Below, one piece after another: positions 1-8,552 of a stretch of DNA of 64,000 bases. Each line of letters opens with the position of its first letter. Position 1 is the first letter of the stretch. The notes beneath the pieces are model-generated. The model ran no database searches. It saw nothing but the letters and a program-made list of their open reading frames with translations, and was not told where the DNA came from. The stretch is taken from NCBI GenBank assembly GCA_022601135.1, contig JAHZJB010000160.1:1-64000 (forward strand). Direction: 5' to 3'. Source of the DNA: Actinomycetes bacterium. GTDB lineage: Bacteria > Actinomycetota > Actinomycetes > Mycobacteriales > Mycobacteriaceae. A program made the translations under genes and the position numbers.

Positions 1-79
1 GCATCGTCTGGCCGCCGGCTATGCGGCCACCGGTTCCGCCGATGACGTGGTGCGGGCCCTCGCCGCGGCTCTCGGCTGA
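1..79 (+). CDS. C-terminal end of an unidentified protein (partial)
   Basis: An open frame enters from the left edge and ends at the TGA at 77-79. About 25 residues are visible, ending in an Ala/Leu-rich helix-like tail (VVRALAAALG). Codon use is normal for this genome, so it is probably the tail of a real gene, but it is too short to assign a family. A short tandem duplication begins inside its last codons. Confidence 0.4.
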   Translation, partial: HRLAAGYAATGSADDVVRALAAALG

Positions 80-106
80 CTCCCGGCTCTCGGCTGACTC
101 CCGGCG
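71..106. repeat. 18-bp tandem duplication at the 3' end of the first gene
   Basis: Two adjacent 18-base units (71-88 and 89-106) match at 17 of 18 positions. The first copy contains the stop codon of the upstream frame. It looks like a simple local duplication, and no function is evident. Confidence 0.7.
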
Positions 107-186
107 AGCGCGCGTGTCTGTGCGCGCCACGCCGCCATCTACCGTGCGATTGCGCACGCTCGCCGGGGGTGAGGATGCCCGCAGGC

Positions 187-801
187 TCAGGGGCGCGTGC
201 CGATCACCGTCCACACCCCGCGCCGTCCGCTGCGGTGGCCGGTCACTGTGACGTCGACGAACCCGGCTGCGCGGCATTGCGCGGCAAAAGATTCTGCCTG
301 CTCGGTGGTCCAGCCGTGACTGGCGAACCCGGTGGCGCCCGGCTGGCATTGACGTTCGACCGCGAGCAACCGGCCACCCGGCGAAAGTACCCGGTGTGCC
401 TCGGCGAGCCCAGCAGTGACGTCGCGCCAATGATGCACGGTGGCCAACGCCCAGACGACCGTCGCCGATCCGGTCGGCACCGGCAACGACTCCGCGCCGC
501 CCTCGGCCCACTGCACGGCGCTGTCACGGGTGCTGAGCCGTGCGACCCGCAGCATCGCCCGGGACGGGTCGACGCCGATAGCCTGTGCACCGCGACGTGC
601 GGCTGTCCGGACGGCATTGCCTGGCCCGCAGCCGACGTCAACGACGTGGTCGGCGGGCGAGATCTGGGTGAGGTCAGCCGCGAGCCTGGCGTTAGCCCGA
701 CCGTTCAGCAGGAAGATTGCCGCGAACACACTGCCGGTGACGCCGGCGAAGCCCGGATGATCGGCGTGGTGGTTGACCGTCAGGGATTGTTCGTCGCTCA
801 T
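187..801 (-). CDS. Class I SAM-dependent methyltransferase
   Basis: A 204-residue Rossmann methyltransferase of the Methyltransf_11 type. Motif I is clear at about residues 53-62 (VVDVGCGPGN), followed by the acidic end of strand 2 (GVDPS, with Asp as the ribose-binding residue) and a motif II region (WALATVHHWRD). The substrate cannot be told from sequence; small-molecule methylation is the default guess. The gene is isolated on the minus strand. Just upstream of its start are two 21-bp tandem repeats that may be regulatory. Confidence 0.85.
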   Translation of the reverse strand: MSDEQSLTVNHHADHPGFAGVTGSVFAAIFLLNGRANARLAADLTQISPADHVVDVGCGPGNAVRTAARRGAQAIGVDPSRAMLRVARLSTRDSAVQWAEGGAESLPVPTGSATVVWALATVHHWRDVTAGLAEAHRVLSPGGRLLAVERQCQPGATGFASHGWTTEQAESFAAQCRAAGFVDVTVTGHRSGRRGVWTVIGTRP

Positions 802-842
802 GAAGTGGACTATGCCGGGGTTGGACCGGGGTCGCTGTCAAA

Positions 843-884
843 TGTTGCCAATGGGCCGGTGAGTGTTGCCAATGGGCCGGCGAG
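843..884. repeat. Two 21-bp tandem repeats upstream of the methyltransferase
   Basis: Units 843-863 and 864-884 are directly adjacent and differ at one base. Each carries TGTTGCCAATGGGCCGG. They lie 42-83 bases upstream of the minus-strand methyltransferase start, where direct-repeat operators usually sit. The copy number of two and the spacing of two helical turns fit a protein-binding site, but no known consensus was recognised. Confidence 0.7.
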
Positions 885-954
885 CGGGCGCAAATGCACG
901 CGACACGCCGAGTAGCAGCGCGCTGACACGCACGCTCGCGGGGAAGAGCTTGAG

Positions 955-1740
955 TCAGCGCACCTGGGCGCGGCCGCGTTCGATGACCGCGTCCCGGCTG
1001 GCGGCGATGTCATTTCCGGTCGCGCCGCTCATCCACCCCCGGGCTGCGTCCGACTCCAGCCATAGCGCGCTGCCGTTCTGCGTGTCATCGATGAGGTGGT
1101 AGGAGGCCAGCAGCGCCCGCACCGCCCGCTGATTGTTGCCGACGATCGAGGTTGCGACCTGGCGGGCAGTGTTGAGGAGTTCGCTGTGGGGCACCACTTG
1201 AGTGACGAGTCCGGTGCGCAGCGCGTCCTGCGCGGACAGATAGTCGCCGGTCATGCTCATCCGTCGCGCCATCCCGACACCGACCTTTTGCGGCAGGCGG
1301 ACCGAAAGACCCCAGGTGGGCAGCAGCCCGACCCGGGCGTGGGTGTCGGCGAAGCGCGCCGACTCCGAGGCGATGAGAATGTCGCAGTACAGTGCGATCT
1401 CCAGTCCGCCGGTCACCGCCGCACCGTTGATGGCCCCGATCACCGGTTTGGTCATCGGCGGCCACTTGGGCGAAATGTCGGGAAGAGTCGAGTTATCACC
1501 CAACTCTTTGAGGTCGAGCCCCGCGCAGAACACCGGATCGGTCCCGGTGACAATGACGACGTCGACGTCGGCATCGCCCTGCGCGTCGCGCAGCGCTTGG
1601 AAGAATCTGCCGCGCAGCGCCGCCGAGAGTGCGTTGCGGGCGGCGGGCCGATTCAGGGTGAGCGTCCGGATCCGGTCTTGGGTGTCGATGAGCAGGATCT
1701 CGGCGGTCCCCGAGGCTGAAGAGCTCGCGGCGTTGGTCAT
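955..1740 (-). CDS. Enoyl-CoA hydratase/isomerase (crotonase) family protein, EchA16-like
   Basis: A 261-residue crotonase-fold protein expected to bind acyl-CoA. Oxyanion-hole segments are present (FCAGLDL near 71-77, GAAVTGG near 106-112). The first catalytic glutamate of classical hydratases is kept (Glu114 in GGLEIA). The second, normally in a PE[IV] motif, aligns with His134 (ADTHARVGLLP). This His form occurs in a subgroup of mycobacterial EchA proteins, so true hydratase activity is uncertain and isomerase, hydrolase or lyase chemistry is possible. A TACGGT hexamer 6 nt before the ATG suggests a leaderless transcript. Confidence 0.88.
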   Translation of the reverse strand: MTNAASSSASGTAEILLIDTQDRIRTLTLNRPAARNALSAALRGRFFQALRDAQGDADVDVVIVTGTDPVFCAGLDLKELGDNSTLPDISPKWPPMTKPVIGAINGAAVTGGLEIALYCDILIASESARFADTHARVGLLPTWGLSVRLPQKVGVGMARRMSMTGDYLSAQDALRTGLVTQVVPHSELLNTARQVATSIVGNNQRAVRALLASYHLIDDTQNGSALWLESDAARGWMSGATGNDIAASRDAVIERGRAQVR

Positions 1741-1746
1741 CCGTTT

Positions 1747-1752
1747 ACCGTA
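1747..1752 (-). promoter_or_regulatory. Candidate -10 box of the crotonase gene (leaderless)
   Basis: TACGGT on the minus strand ends 6 nt before the ATG at 1740. This matches TANNNT, and transcription starting about 7 nt downstream would begin at the start codon. Confidence 0.45.
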
Positions 1753-1775
1753 TCGAGTTCGGAGTTCATGCCTAT

Positions 1776-1797
1776 CGTCGAGGTCACTACCTCGACG
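1776..1797. promoter_or_regulatory. Perfect 9-bp inverted repeat between CocE-type hydrolase and crotonase genes
   Basis: CGTCGAGGT and ACCTCGACG are exact inverted complements around the loop CACT. The site lies after the end of the hydrolase gene (1870) and about 46 bases upstream of the predicted crotonase transcription start. It could be an operator or a terminator hairpin. No T-tract follows on the minus strand, which argues mildly for an operator. Confidence 0.6.
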
Positions 1798-1869
1798 CAG
1801 CGGGTGATTGTCGGGCTGGCGCCGCGACGGCAGCCGCCCAAAACCGTTCCCCCGCTGCGTCGGCCCCGC

Positions 1870-3639
1870 TCAGCCGGGTGACGGCGGCTGGTCACCTGCG
1901 GGCAGGATCAGCCTCGAGGTCTCGCCGAGATGAACGGTGTGCCGGGCGGTGGCGACGCTGGTCCCACTGACCGCGGGTTCGCCGGTGCCGAGGTTGCGGA
2001 CGAAGCGCGGATGCGACCCGCCGGCGACCTTGACCCGGAGTCGGCTGCCCGCCGGGAAGGTACGCGCGATCGAGTCGAGTTCGATTCTGACCGTGCCGGA
2101 CCCGGGTGCCGAGGCGCGGTATCCGTCGCTGACGTTGCGGGACCGGCCGTGCGCGTCGACCTGGCTGATGCGAACGAATAGGTCGTTGTGCGGGTTCGCG
2201 CAGGTGTGGTTCAGTTCGAGCACCGGCGTCCCGACAACGTAGAGGTCCGCCGGCAGCGGGTCGCCGGTGAACGTCAGCACGTCGGCGCGCCGTGCCAGCG
2301 CTGTGTCCTCGCGATAGCCGCCCACGGGGGACAGAAGCCGCCCACCGACGGTGGGTGTCGGGTCGGCGGGGTTGTAGACGAAGGTGGCTGAGCTGCCGGT
2401 ATCCGGGGCGGCTTCGGCGAGTCGGCCGGCGGGCTGCAGATAGAGCACGCGTTCCGGCATCGGCGGGGGCCATTCGTCCAGCTCGAGCCAGCCGTTCTGG
2501 TCGGCTGTGCCATCGACGTGGATCCGTACCGGTTTCCTCCGCTGCGCAGGGGCCTCGCCGAGGTGAGTGCCGAGCCAGTCCAGGGATTCGCGAATCACGG
2601 TCGGGCCGGCCTTGGTCATCATCTGTCCGTGGGTCCACGGTCCGATGGTCAGTCCGGTGCTGACACCGCGGCCGCGCAGGCACTCGTACTGCTCAAGGGT
2701 CTGTTCCAGGAACAGGTCCTGCCAGCCGGTCAGCAGCAGCACCGGGATCTCGGTGCGCTCCAGCGCCTCGCGTAGATGCAATCTGGTCCAGAACGGGTCC
2801 TCGGGGTGGGGGTGCTCAAGCCACGATTCGAACCAGGGCGCACCCTCGCCGAGCATCGCGCGGCTGGATTCGCCGAGCGGCAGGCCCAGCGAGGCCCGGT
2901 CCACCAGCCGCTGGGCCCGAGCCTGCCGGACCAATACGCGCAACCTACGCGGGTCTTCCTGGCGGGCGACCAGGTCGCTCCAACCCAGGAAGTCGTTGAG
3001 TCCGAAAGACCCGGTACCCCAGCGGGGCCCGCGAACGTCGTGGGGTCCGACGGTGATCACAGCCGCCTTCATCTCCGGCGGGGGGTCAGCGAGCAGTGCC
3101 CACTGGGTGAATCCCAGATAGGAAAGCCCGACGGTGCCGAATGTGCCGGTAAACCATGGTTGGTCACGCAGCCATGCGACGGTGTCGGCGCCGTCGGCGA
3201 CTTCGTGCACCATCGGGTCGAAGTCGCCGCCCGAGCCGAACGTTCCGCGAACGCTCTGGATCAACACGTGGTAGCCGCGCGCGGCGTACACCGAGCCGAA
3301 CACCGCGGCGAAAGGCCAGCTACGCCCGTAGGGTCCGCGGACCAGGAGGGTGCCCGCCGGTCGCGTCGAACCAGTTGTCTGAGGCACATAGTGGTCGGCG
3401 ACCAGATCGACGCCGTCGCGCATGGGGACCCGCAGCCCGTGCTCGACCAGGAAGTCCGTGGTCGGCGGTGGCAAACCCAGAACCCCGCTCAGTTTCCGGC
3501 GGAATGCTTGCCGCAGCGTGGACCTTGGACGGATCGCGGTTCTCGGGGGGGCGGCGGTCACCTTTTCGAGGCTACGCAAGGCCGCGGCGCGGAATTCGGT
3601 GAGATCCCGTGTAGAGGCCGTGAAACGGATTGCTCGCAA
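1870..3639 (-). CDS. CocE/NonD (S15-type) alpha/beta hydrolase
   Basis: A 589-residue X-Pro dipeptidyl-peptidase/cocaine-esterase family hydrolase, the likely counterpart of M. tuberculosis Rv2800. The N-terminal domain has the nucleophile elbow GLSYLG, then a candidate catalytic Asp (GWQDLFL) and His (PWTHGQM). The C-terminal third is the jelly-roll domain of the family. The upstream-most start is a TTG at 3639. A GTG near 3561 (VTAAPP) would give a length closer to the tubercle-bacillus protein, so the first roughly 26 residues are uncertain. No signal peptide is seen. The natural substrate is unknown; esters or amides are expected. Confidence 0.85.
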   Translation of the reverse strand: MRAIRFTASTRDLTEFRAAALRSLEKVTAAPPRTAIRPRSTLRQAFRRKLSGVLGLPPPTTDFLVEHGLRVPMRDGVDLVADHYVPQTTGSTRPAGTLLVRGPYGRSWPFAAVFGSVYAARGYHVLIQSVRGTFGSGGDFDPMVHEVADGADTVAWLRDQPWFTGTFGTVGLSYLGFTQWALLADPPPEMKAAVITVGPHDVRGPRWGTGSFGLNDFLGWSDLVARQEDPRRLRVLVRQARAQRLVDRASLGLPLGESSRAMLGEGAPWFESWLEHPHPEDPFWTRLHLREALERTEIPVLLLTGWQDLFLEQTLEQYECLRGRGVSTGLTIGPWTHGQMMTKAGPTVIRESLDWLGTHLGEAPAQRRKPVRIHVDGTADQNGWLELDEWPPPMPERVLYLQPAGRLAEAAPDTGSSATFVYNPADPTPTVGGRLLSPVGGYREDTALARRADVLTFTGDPLPADLYVVGTPVLELNHTCANPHNDLFVRISQVDAHGRSRNVSDGYRASAPGSGTVRIELDSIARTFPAGSRLRVKVAGGSHPRFVRNLGTGEPAVSGTSVATARHTVHLGETSRLILPAGDQPPSPG

Positions 3640-3704
3640 TAAACCACACCCCGCGCCCCGCGAGATGTTTACTTGTCCAGACCCCCCGGATCGAGGTGAA
3701 AAGC

Positions 3705-3941
3705 ATGCGCTTCATCGATTTCAACGCCAAGACACCGCTCATCGGGATGTCGATGGTTTTCCTGGCCATGTTTGTCGTGGCGGTCACCGCCTACCTGCAC
3801 GCGGGTTGGTACTCGATCATCGGCTATGCAGTGGCCGCCGCCATTGCGGTGTTCGGCTTCGTCTTCACGTTCCGCGATATGCCGACTCCGCCGCACGACC
3901 CGAACGGCACCGGAGCCCCGGACTCAACCTCCGACCGCTGA
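3705..3941 (+). CDS. Small two-helix membrane protein
   Basis: A 78-residue protein with two hydrophobic segments (about residues 14-30 and 33-53) and a hydrophilic Pro/Asp-rich C-terminal tail. The ATG at 3705 is preceded by a GAGGTG Shine-Dalgarno-like stretch; a GTG three codons upstream is an alternative. It stands 39 bases ahead of the amino-acid permease gene on the same strand and could be co-transcribed with it. No family is recognised. Confidence 0.65.
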   Translation: MRFIDFNAKTPLIGMSMVFLAMFVVAVTAYLHAGWYSIIGYAVAAAIAVFGFVFTFRDMPTPPHDPNGTGAPDSTSDR

Positions 3942-3980
3942 CCCAACCTCAAGCACGCTGACGAACGGAGCGGTCTGCCC

Positions 3981-5477
3981 ATGAAAATCACACCCCATCC
4001 ACTCGCGGGCGATACGGCAGCTCTGACCAGCGAAGATGCCGGCTACCACAAGACCCTCAAGCCGCGTCAGCTGCAGATGATCGCGATTGGCGGCGCCATC
4101 GGAACCGGATTGTTCCTCGGCGCGGGCGGGAGGCTGGCCAGCGCGGGACCCGGGTTGTTCCTGGTCTACGGCATCTGCGGTGTCTTCGTATTCCTCATCC
4201 TGCGTGCCATGGGTGAGCTCGTGCTGCACCGGCCTTCGTCGGGGTCTTTCGTCTCCTACGCCCGCGAATTCTTCGGGGAGCGAGCCGCGTACGTCGCCGG
4301 CTGGATGTACTTCCTGAACTGGGCGATGACCGCCATCGTCGATTCCACCGCCATCGCCACCTACTTCCGGTTCTGGGGGGCTTTCGACGTCATCCCGCAG
4401 TGGACGATCGCATTGATCGCGCTGGCGCTGGTCCTGGGGGTGAATCTCATCTCGGTCACTATTTTTGGCGAAATCGAGTTCTGGGCCGCCATCGTGAAGG
4501 TGGTCGCCCTGTTGACCTTCCTCGTCGTAGGAACGATCTTTTTGGCTGGGCGCTACGATGTCGACGGACACTCGACGGGGTTCAGCGTGATCGCGGACAA
4601 CGGTGGCCTCTTCCCGGTCGGCCTGCTTCCCCTGGTGATCGTCATATCCGGCGTCGTCTTCGCTTACGCCGCAGTAGAACTCGTCGGTACGGCGGCCGGC
4701 GAGACAGCCGAGCCGGAGAAAATCATGCCCCGGGCGATCAACTCGGTGATCGCCCGTATTGCGCTGTTCTACGTGGGTTCGCTGTTCCTGCTCGGCCTAC
4801 TCCTGCCCTACACCGATTACTCGGCCGGGGAGAGCCCGTTCGTCACGTTCTTCGCCAAGATCGGTGTCGACGGGGCCGGCACCGTCATGAACATCGTGGT
4901 CTTGACTGCGGCATTCTCCAGCCTGAACGCCGGGCTGTACTCCACCGGCCGCATCTTGCGGTCCATGGCGATGAGCGGCAGCGCGCCGAAGTTCACCGCA
5001 CGGATGTCCGGTCGGGGCGTTCCCTACGGCGGAATCTGTCTGACCGCCGCGATCGGTTTGATCGGTGTGCTGCTCAACGGGGTGGTGCCGTCCATGGCGT
5101 TCGAGATCGTTCTGAACATGGCGGCGCTGGGCATCCTCGCATCGTGGGTGACCATCGTGGCCTGCCAGCTGCAACTGTTCCGCTGGTCCAACCAGGGCCG
5201 AATGGCTCGACCGACGTTCCGAATGTGGGGGTCGCCCTACACCGGCTACCTCACCCTGGCGTTCCTGTTCGGCGTACTGATCCTCATGGGCTTCGACTAC
5301 CCGATCGGCACCTGGACTGTGGCCAGCCTGCTGATCATCGGGCCGGCACTGATCGTTGGCTGGTACGTGGTTCGTGACCGGGTCGAGGCGGTCGCGCGGG
5401 AGCGTGTTGGCTTCACTGGCCCGTTCCCGGTCGTCGCCAACCCACCACCGCCACGGGATCGCAAGAAGAAGGACTGA
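3981..5477 (+). CDS. ansP: Amino-acid permease, L-asparagine permease type (AnsP-like)
   Basis: A 498-residue APC-superfamily transporter with 12 predicted membrane helices. The N-terminal signature [14 protein letters not shown] (about residues 36-49) is the unwound TM1 substrate site. The stretches [25 protein letters not shown] and [12 protein letters not shown] are typical of actinobacterial AnsP proteins, and overall resemblance to mycobacterial AnsP1 is strong. Expected role: proton-coupled uptake of asparagine or related amino acids across the inner membrane. Substrate within the AAT family is the main uncertainty. Confidence 0.85.
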   Translation: MKITPHPLAGDTAALTSEDAGYHKTLKPRQLQMIAIGGAIGTGLFLGAGGRLASAGPGLFLVYGICGVFVFLILRAMGELVLHRPSSGSFVSYAREFFGERAAYVAGWMYFLNWAMTAIVDSTAIATYFRFWGAFDVIPQWTIALIALALVLGVNLISVTIFGEIEFWAAIVKVVALLTFLVVGTIFLAGRYDVDGHSTGFSVIADNGGLFPVGLLPLVIVISGVVFAYAAVELVGTAAGETAEPEKIMPRAINSVIARIALFYVGSLFLLGLLLPYTDYSAGESPFVTFFAKIGVDGAGTVMNIVVLTAAFSSLNAGLYSTGRILRSMAMSGSAPKFTARMSGRGVPYGGICLTAAIGLIGVLLNGVVPSMAFEIVLNMAALGILASWVTIVACQLQLFRWSNQGRMARPTFRMWGSPYTGYLTLAFLFGVLILMGFDYPIGTWTVASLLIIGPALIVGWYVVRDRVEAVARERVGFTGPFPVVANPPPPRDRKKKD

Positions 5478-5542
5478 ACAACCAGTCGGCCGGGACCCGC
5501 GACCGCCCAGTTGCCTGAAGGTGGGCACAGCCACAAGACCAG

Positions 5543-5548
5543 TAGGCT
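5543..5548 (+). promoter_or_regulatory. Candidate -10 box for the metallophosphoesterase-pptT-truB operon
   Basis: TAGGCT ends 8 nt before the GTG at 5557, consistent with a leaderless or near-leaderless transcript for the three-gene operon. No convincing -35 box is seen. Confidence 0.4.
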
Positions 5549-5556
5549 GACGGGTT

Positions 5557-6507
5557 GTGAGCAGCGACGACCGACGTCCAACGTTGTGGGCCGTCAGTGA
5601 TCTCCATACCGGTCACACCGGCAACAAGCCGGTGACCGAGTCGCTGCACCCATCTTCTCCCGAGGACTGGCTGATCGTGGCCGGCGATGTCGCCGAGCGC
5701 ACCGATGAGATCCGCTGGGCGCTGGATCTGCTACGCAAGAGATTCGCGAAGGTCATCTGGGTGCCGGGCAACCACGAGCTGTGGACCACCAACCGTGACC
5801 CGATGCAGATCTTCGGCAAAGCCCGGTACGACTACCTGGTCAACATGTGCGACGAGATGGGAATCATCACTCCCGAGCACCCGTATCCGGTGTGGACCGA
5901 GGAGGGCGGCCCGGCCACCATCGTCGGAATGTTTCTGCTGTACGACTATTCGTTCCTGCCGGCCGGCGCGGGCACCAAGGCCGAGGGCCTGGCGATCGCC
6001 AAGGAACGCAACATCGTCGGCACCGACGAATATCTGCTGTCGGCGGAGCCGTACTCCACGCGCGACGCATGGTGCCGCGATCGGCTCAACTACACCCGGA
6101 ATCGACTCGAGGACCTGGACTGGATGATGCCGACCGTTCAGGTCAACCACTTCCCGATGGTGCGCGAACCCTGCGACGCGATGTTCTATCCCGAGTTTTC
6201 GCTATGGTGCGGAACCACCGCGACCGCCGACTGGCACACCCGCTACAGCACCGTCTGCTCGGTCTACGGGCACCTCCACATCCCGAGGACCACCTGGTAC
6301 GACGGGGTGCGATTCGAAGAAGTCTCGGTCGGCTATCCGCGGGAATGGCGCCGCCGCAGACCGTACCGCTGGCTGCGCCAAATTCTGCCCGACCCACAGT
6401 ATTCGCCGGGCTACCTCAACGAATTCGGCGGGCACTTCCAGATCACCCAGGAGATGCGCGATCACGCCGTCAAACTGCAGGATCGGATCGCGAGCCGTCG
6501 CGCATGA
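5557..6507 (+). CDS. Calcineurin-like metallophosphoesterase
   Basis: A 316-residue protein with the metal-binding blocks of the family in order: SDLHTGH near the N-terminus, GDVAE, GNHELW, a late NHFPM and C-terminal YGHLHIP. It is the likely counterpart of Rv2795c. It overlaps pptT by ATGA (4 bases), and pptT overlaps truB in the same way, so the three genes are translationally coupled. The substrate is unknown; the conserved linkage to the 4'-phosphopantetheinyl transferase suggests a role tied to CoA or carrier-protein chemistry, which is inference. Confidence 0.87.
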   Translation: MSSDDRRPTLWAVSDLHTGHTGNKPVTESLHPSSPEDWLIVAGDVAERTDEIRWALDLLRKRFAKVIWVPGNHELWTTNRDPMQIFGKARYDYLVNMCDEMGIITPEHPYPVWTEEGGPATIVGMFLLYDYSFLPAGAGTKAEGLAIAKERNIVGTDEYLLSAEPYSTRDAWCRDRLNYTRNRLEDLDWMMPTVQVNHFPMVREPCDAMFYPEFSLWCGTTATADWHTRYSTVCSVYGHLHIPRTTWYDGVRFEEVSVGYPREWRRRRPYRWLRQILPDPQYSPGYLNEFGGHFQITQEMRDHAVKLQDRIASRRA

Positions 6508-7181
6508 TCGCGGCGACCATGCTCGCCGGGGTGCTTCCCGGTCACATCGACGCGCTGGCCGCCGCCGAGATGTATTCCGACCCCGTGGAACTCGCGCCGC
6601 TGCCCGAGGAGGAGCAGCTCATCGCCAGATCAGTGGCCAAGCGGCGACACGAGTTCATCACCGTGCGCTACTGCGCGCGGCAAGCGCTGGTGGACCTCGG
6701 TATGGAACCGGTGCCGATTCTCAAAGGAGAAAAGGGCGAACCACGATGGCCGGACGGTGTCGTGGGCAGCCTGACGCACTGTGAAGGTTTCCGTGGCGCC
6801 GCGGTCGCCCGCCGCGAGGAGGTTCGGTCGCTGGGTATCGACGCCGAACCGCACGGCGTGCTGCCCGACGGCGTCCTCGACGCGATCAGTCTTCCGGTCG
6901 AACGTCAACAGTTGCAGGGGTTACCCGAGGGCGTGCACTGGGACCGGGTGCTGTTCTGCGCGAAAGAGGCGACGTATAAGGCGTGGTTTCCGCTGACGCG
7001 GCGCTGGCTGGGGTTCGAGGACGCGCACATCGTGTTCGACCTCGACGCGTCGGGGCAATCGGGCACTTTCACTTCCCAGGTTCTGATCGATGCGGCCGCG
7101 CTGTCCGGTCCACCCCTGACCACATTGTCCGGAAGGTGGTCGGTGCGCAATGGGATCGCGCTGACCGCGATCGTGCTGTGA
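6504..7181 (+). CDS. pptT: 4'-phosphopantetheinyl transferase PptT
   Basis: A 225-residue Sfp-type transferase that moves the 4'-phosphopantetheine arm of CoA onto carrier domains of mycolate, PDIM-type polyketide and siderophore synthases. The Mg/CoA-binding motif GIDAEP and the signature [11 protein letters not shown] (acidic plus Lys) are both present, as is the upstream GSLTHCEG segment. Length agrees with the roughly 227-residue M. tuberculosis enzyme. The start ATG overlaps the stop of the phosphoesterase gene, and its own stop overlaps the GTG of truB. It is an essential housekeeping function in mycobacteria. Confidence 0.95.
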   Translation: MIAATMLAGVLPGHIDALAAAEMYSDPVELAPLPEEEQLIARSVAKRRHEFITVRYCARQALVDLGMEPVPILKGEKGEPRWPDGVVGSLTHCEGFRGAAVARREEVRSLGIDAEPHGVLPDGVLDAISLPVERQQLQGLPEGVHWDRVLFCAKEATYKAWFPLTRRWLGFEDAHIVFDLDASGQSGTFTSQVLIDAAALSGPPLTTLSGRWSVRNGIALTAIVL

Positions 7182-8101
7182 CGGTCGGGGACGGTCTCGT
7201 CGCTGGACCGGCCGCCCCCGGATTGGTCATAGTCGACAAGCCGGGCGGGATGACCAGCCACGACGTCGTGGGCCGGTGCCGGCGATTCTTCGGCACCCGC
7301 AAGGTCGGGCACGCGGGGACGCTCGACCCGATGGCCACCGGGGTCCTGGTCCTGGGGATCGAACGGGCGACCAAGATCCTCGGTCTGCTGACGGCGACCG
7401 ACAAGTCCTATGCGGCGACGATCCGCTTGGGGCAGACAACGTCCACCGAAGATGCGCAAGGGGCTGTCCTGCAGTCGGTTCCGGCATCCCATCTCACAGA
7501 TCCGCAGATCGAATCCGCTCTCGCACGGTGGCGCGGCGACATAGATCAGATCCCCTCGGCGGTGAGCGCGATCAAGGTCGACGGTGTGCGGTCCTACCAA
7601 CTCGTACGCCAGGGGCGCGCCGTCGAATTGAAGCCACGACGCGTCCGGGTCGACCGCTTTGAGGTTCGTGATGTGCGGCGCGGCAACGGGGTACCTGACG
7701 GCGCGGTGGATGTCGAGGTAGCCGTTGATTGTTCGAGCGGTACTTACATCCGCGCACTCGCCCGCGATCTGGGCGCCGGGCTCGGCGTCGGCGGGCACCT
7801 CACGGTGCTGCGACGCACCCGCGTCGGTACGTTCGGTCTGGAGCAAGCCCGCACGCTGGATCAGCTCGAGCAGACACCGCGGTTGTCCTACACCATTGAT
7901 GAGGCCTGCCTGCAGGCCTTTCCGCGTCGAGACCTCACCGCTGCCGAGGCTGAAGACGCCAGCCACGGTCGCGCGTTGCGGCCGGCCGGCCTTTGTGGCG
8001 TGTACGCCGCCACAGCTGCAGACGGGCGGGTCATCTCGCTACTGGAAGATGCGGGCTCCCGAACGAAGAGCGTCGTCGTGGTCCGCCCCGCGACGCTGTG
8101 A
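7178..8101 (+). CDS. truB: tRNA pseudouridine(55) synthase TruB
   Basis: 307 residues; isomerises U55 to pseudouridine in the T-loop of tRNAs. The catalytic Asp lies in [11 protein letters not shown] near residue 50. The KPGGMTSHD block and the YAATIRLG block (region of the conserved Tyr) are present, with a C-terminal PUA-like extension. The GTG at 7178 overlaps the pptT stop (GTGA) and gives the expected length; an open frame extends upstream inside pptT but is not used. Confidence 0.95.
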   Translation: MTVGDGLVAGPAAPGLVIVDKPGGMTSHDVVGRCRRFFGTRKVGHAGTLDPMATGVLVLGIERATKILGLLTATDKSYAATIRLGQTTSTEDAQGAVLQSVPASHLTDPQIESALARWRGDIDQIPSAVSAIKVDGVRSYQLVRQGRAVELKPRRVRVDRFEVRDVRRGNGVPDGAVDVEVAVDCSSGTYIRALARDLGAGLGVGGHLTVLRRTRVGTFGLEQARTLDQLEQTPRLSYTIDEACLQAFPRRDLTAAEAEDASHGRALRPAGLCGVYAATAADGRVISLLEDAGSRTKSVVVVRPATL

Positions 8102-8107
8102 CTCGCT

Positions 8108-8542
8108 TTAGGAGTAGAGCTTTTCGAACTGCTCGATCGACTTCTCGATGTCGCCCTTGACCGCGCGGACCGCCGCGGCACCGATGGGGCCGAACAACGG
8201 GGCCCCACCGAGATTCAATTTCACCGTGAACGTGCAGCCGTCGTCGGCGGACGAGGAGACGTTCATCGCCAGCGAGTACCTGGTGCCGCCCACCCCCACC
8301 CCGCTGATCTCCAGTGCTGAGGGCGGATCGAAAGTACGCACGGTCCAGGTGACGCGGTTGCGCATGCCCTTCGCGCCGGCCACGCCGACGACCACCGCTC
8401 CCACATAGAGTTGCTCGGGCAGATCCGATCGCCACCCCTGATGCATGACCATCCAGTCGTCCAACGTGGCCAGGTTGGATGCATGTGCCCAAGCCCGGTC
8501 TGCCGGTAACGGGAGCGATCGGGACAATTCCAGCCTGGCCAT
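8108..8542 (-). CDS. SRPBCC/START-fold small ligand-binding protein
   Basis: A 144-residue protein of the polyketide cyclase/SRPBCC type: N-terminal strand and helix (LPADRAWAHASNLATLDDW), antiparallel strands and a long C-terminal helix (VKGDIEKSIEQFEKLYS). Such proteins bind hydrophobic ligands or act as lipid-transfer or cyclase domains; no specific ligand can be named. An excellent Shine-Dalgarno (AGGAGG) precedes the ATG at 8542. It lies 10 bases downstream of mntR on the same strand, so co-transcription is possible. Confidence 0.8.
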   Translation of the reverse strand: MARLELSRSLPLPADRAWAHASNLATLDDWMVMHQGWRSDLPEQLYVGAVVVGVAGAKGMRNRVTWTVRTFDPPSALEISGVGVGGTRYSLAMNVSSSADDGCTFTVKLNLGGAPLFGPIGAAAVRAVKGDIEKSIEQFEKLYS

Positions 8543-8552
8543 CGGGATCCTC

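Noticed and set aside
6983..7177. An open frame continuous with truB extending 65 codons upstream inside pptT
   Set aside because: TruB homology begins after the GTG at 7178, which overlaps the pptT stop exactly; the upstream part is pptT in another frame.
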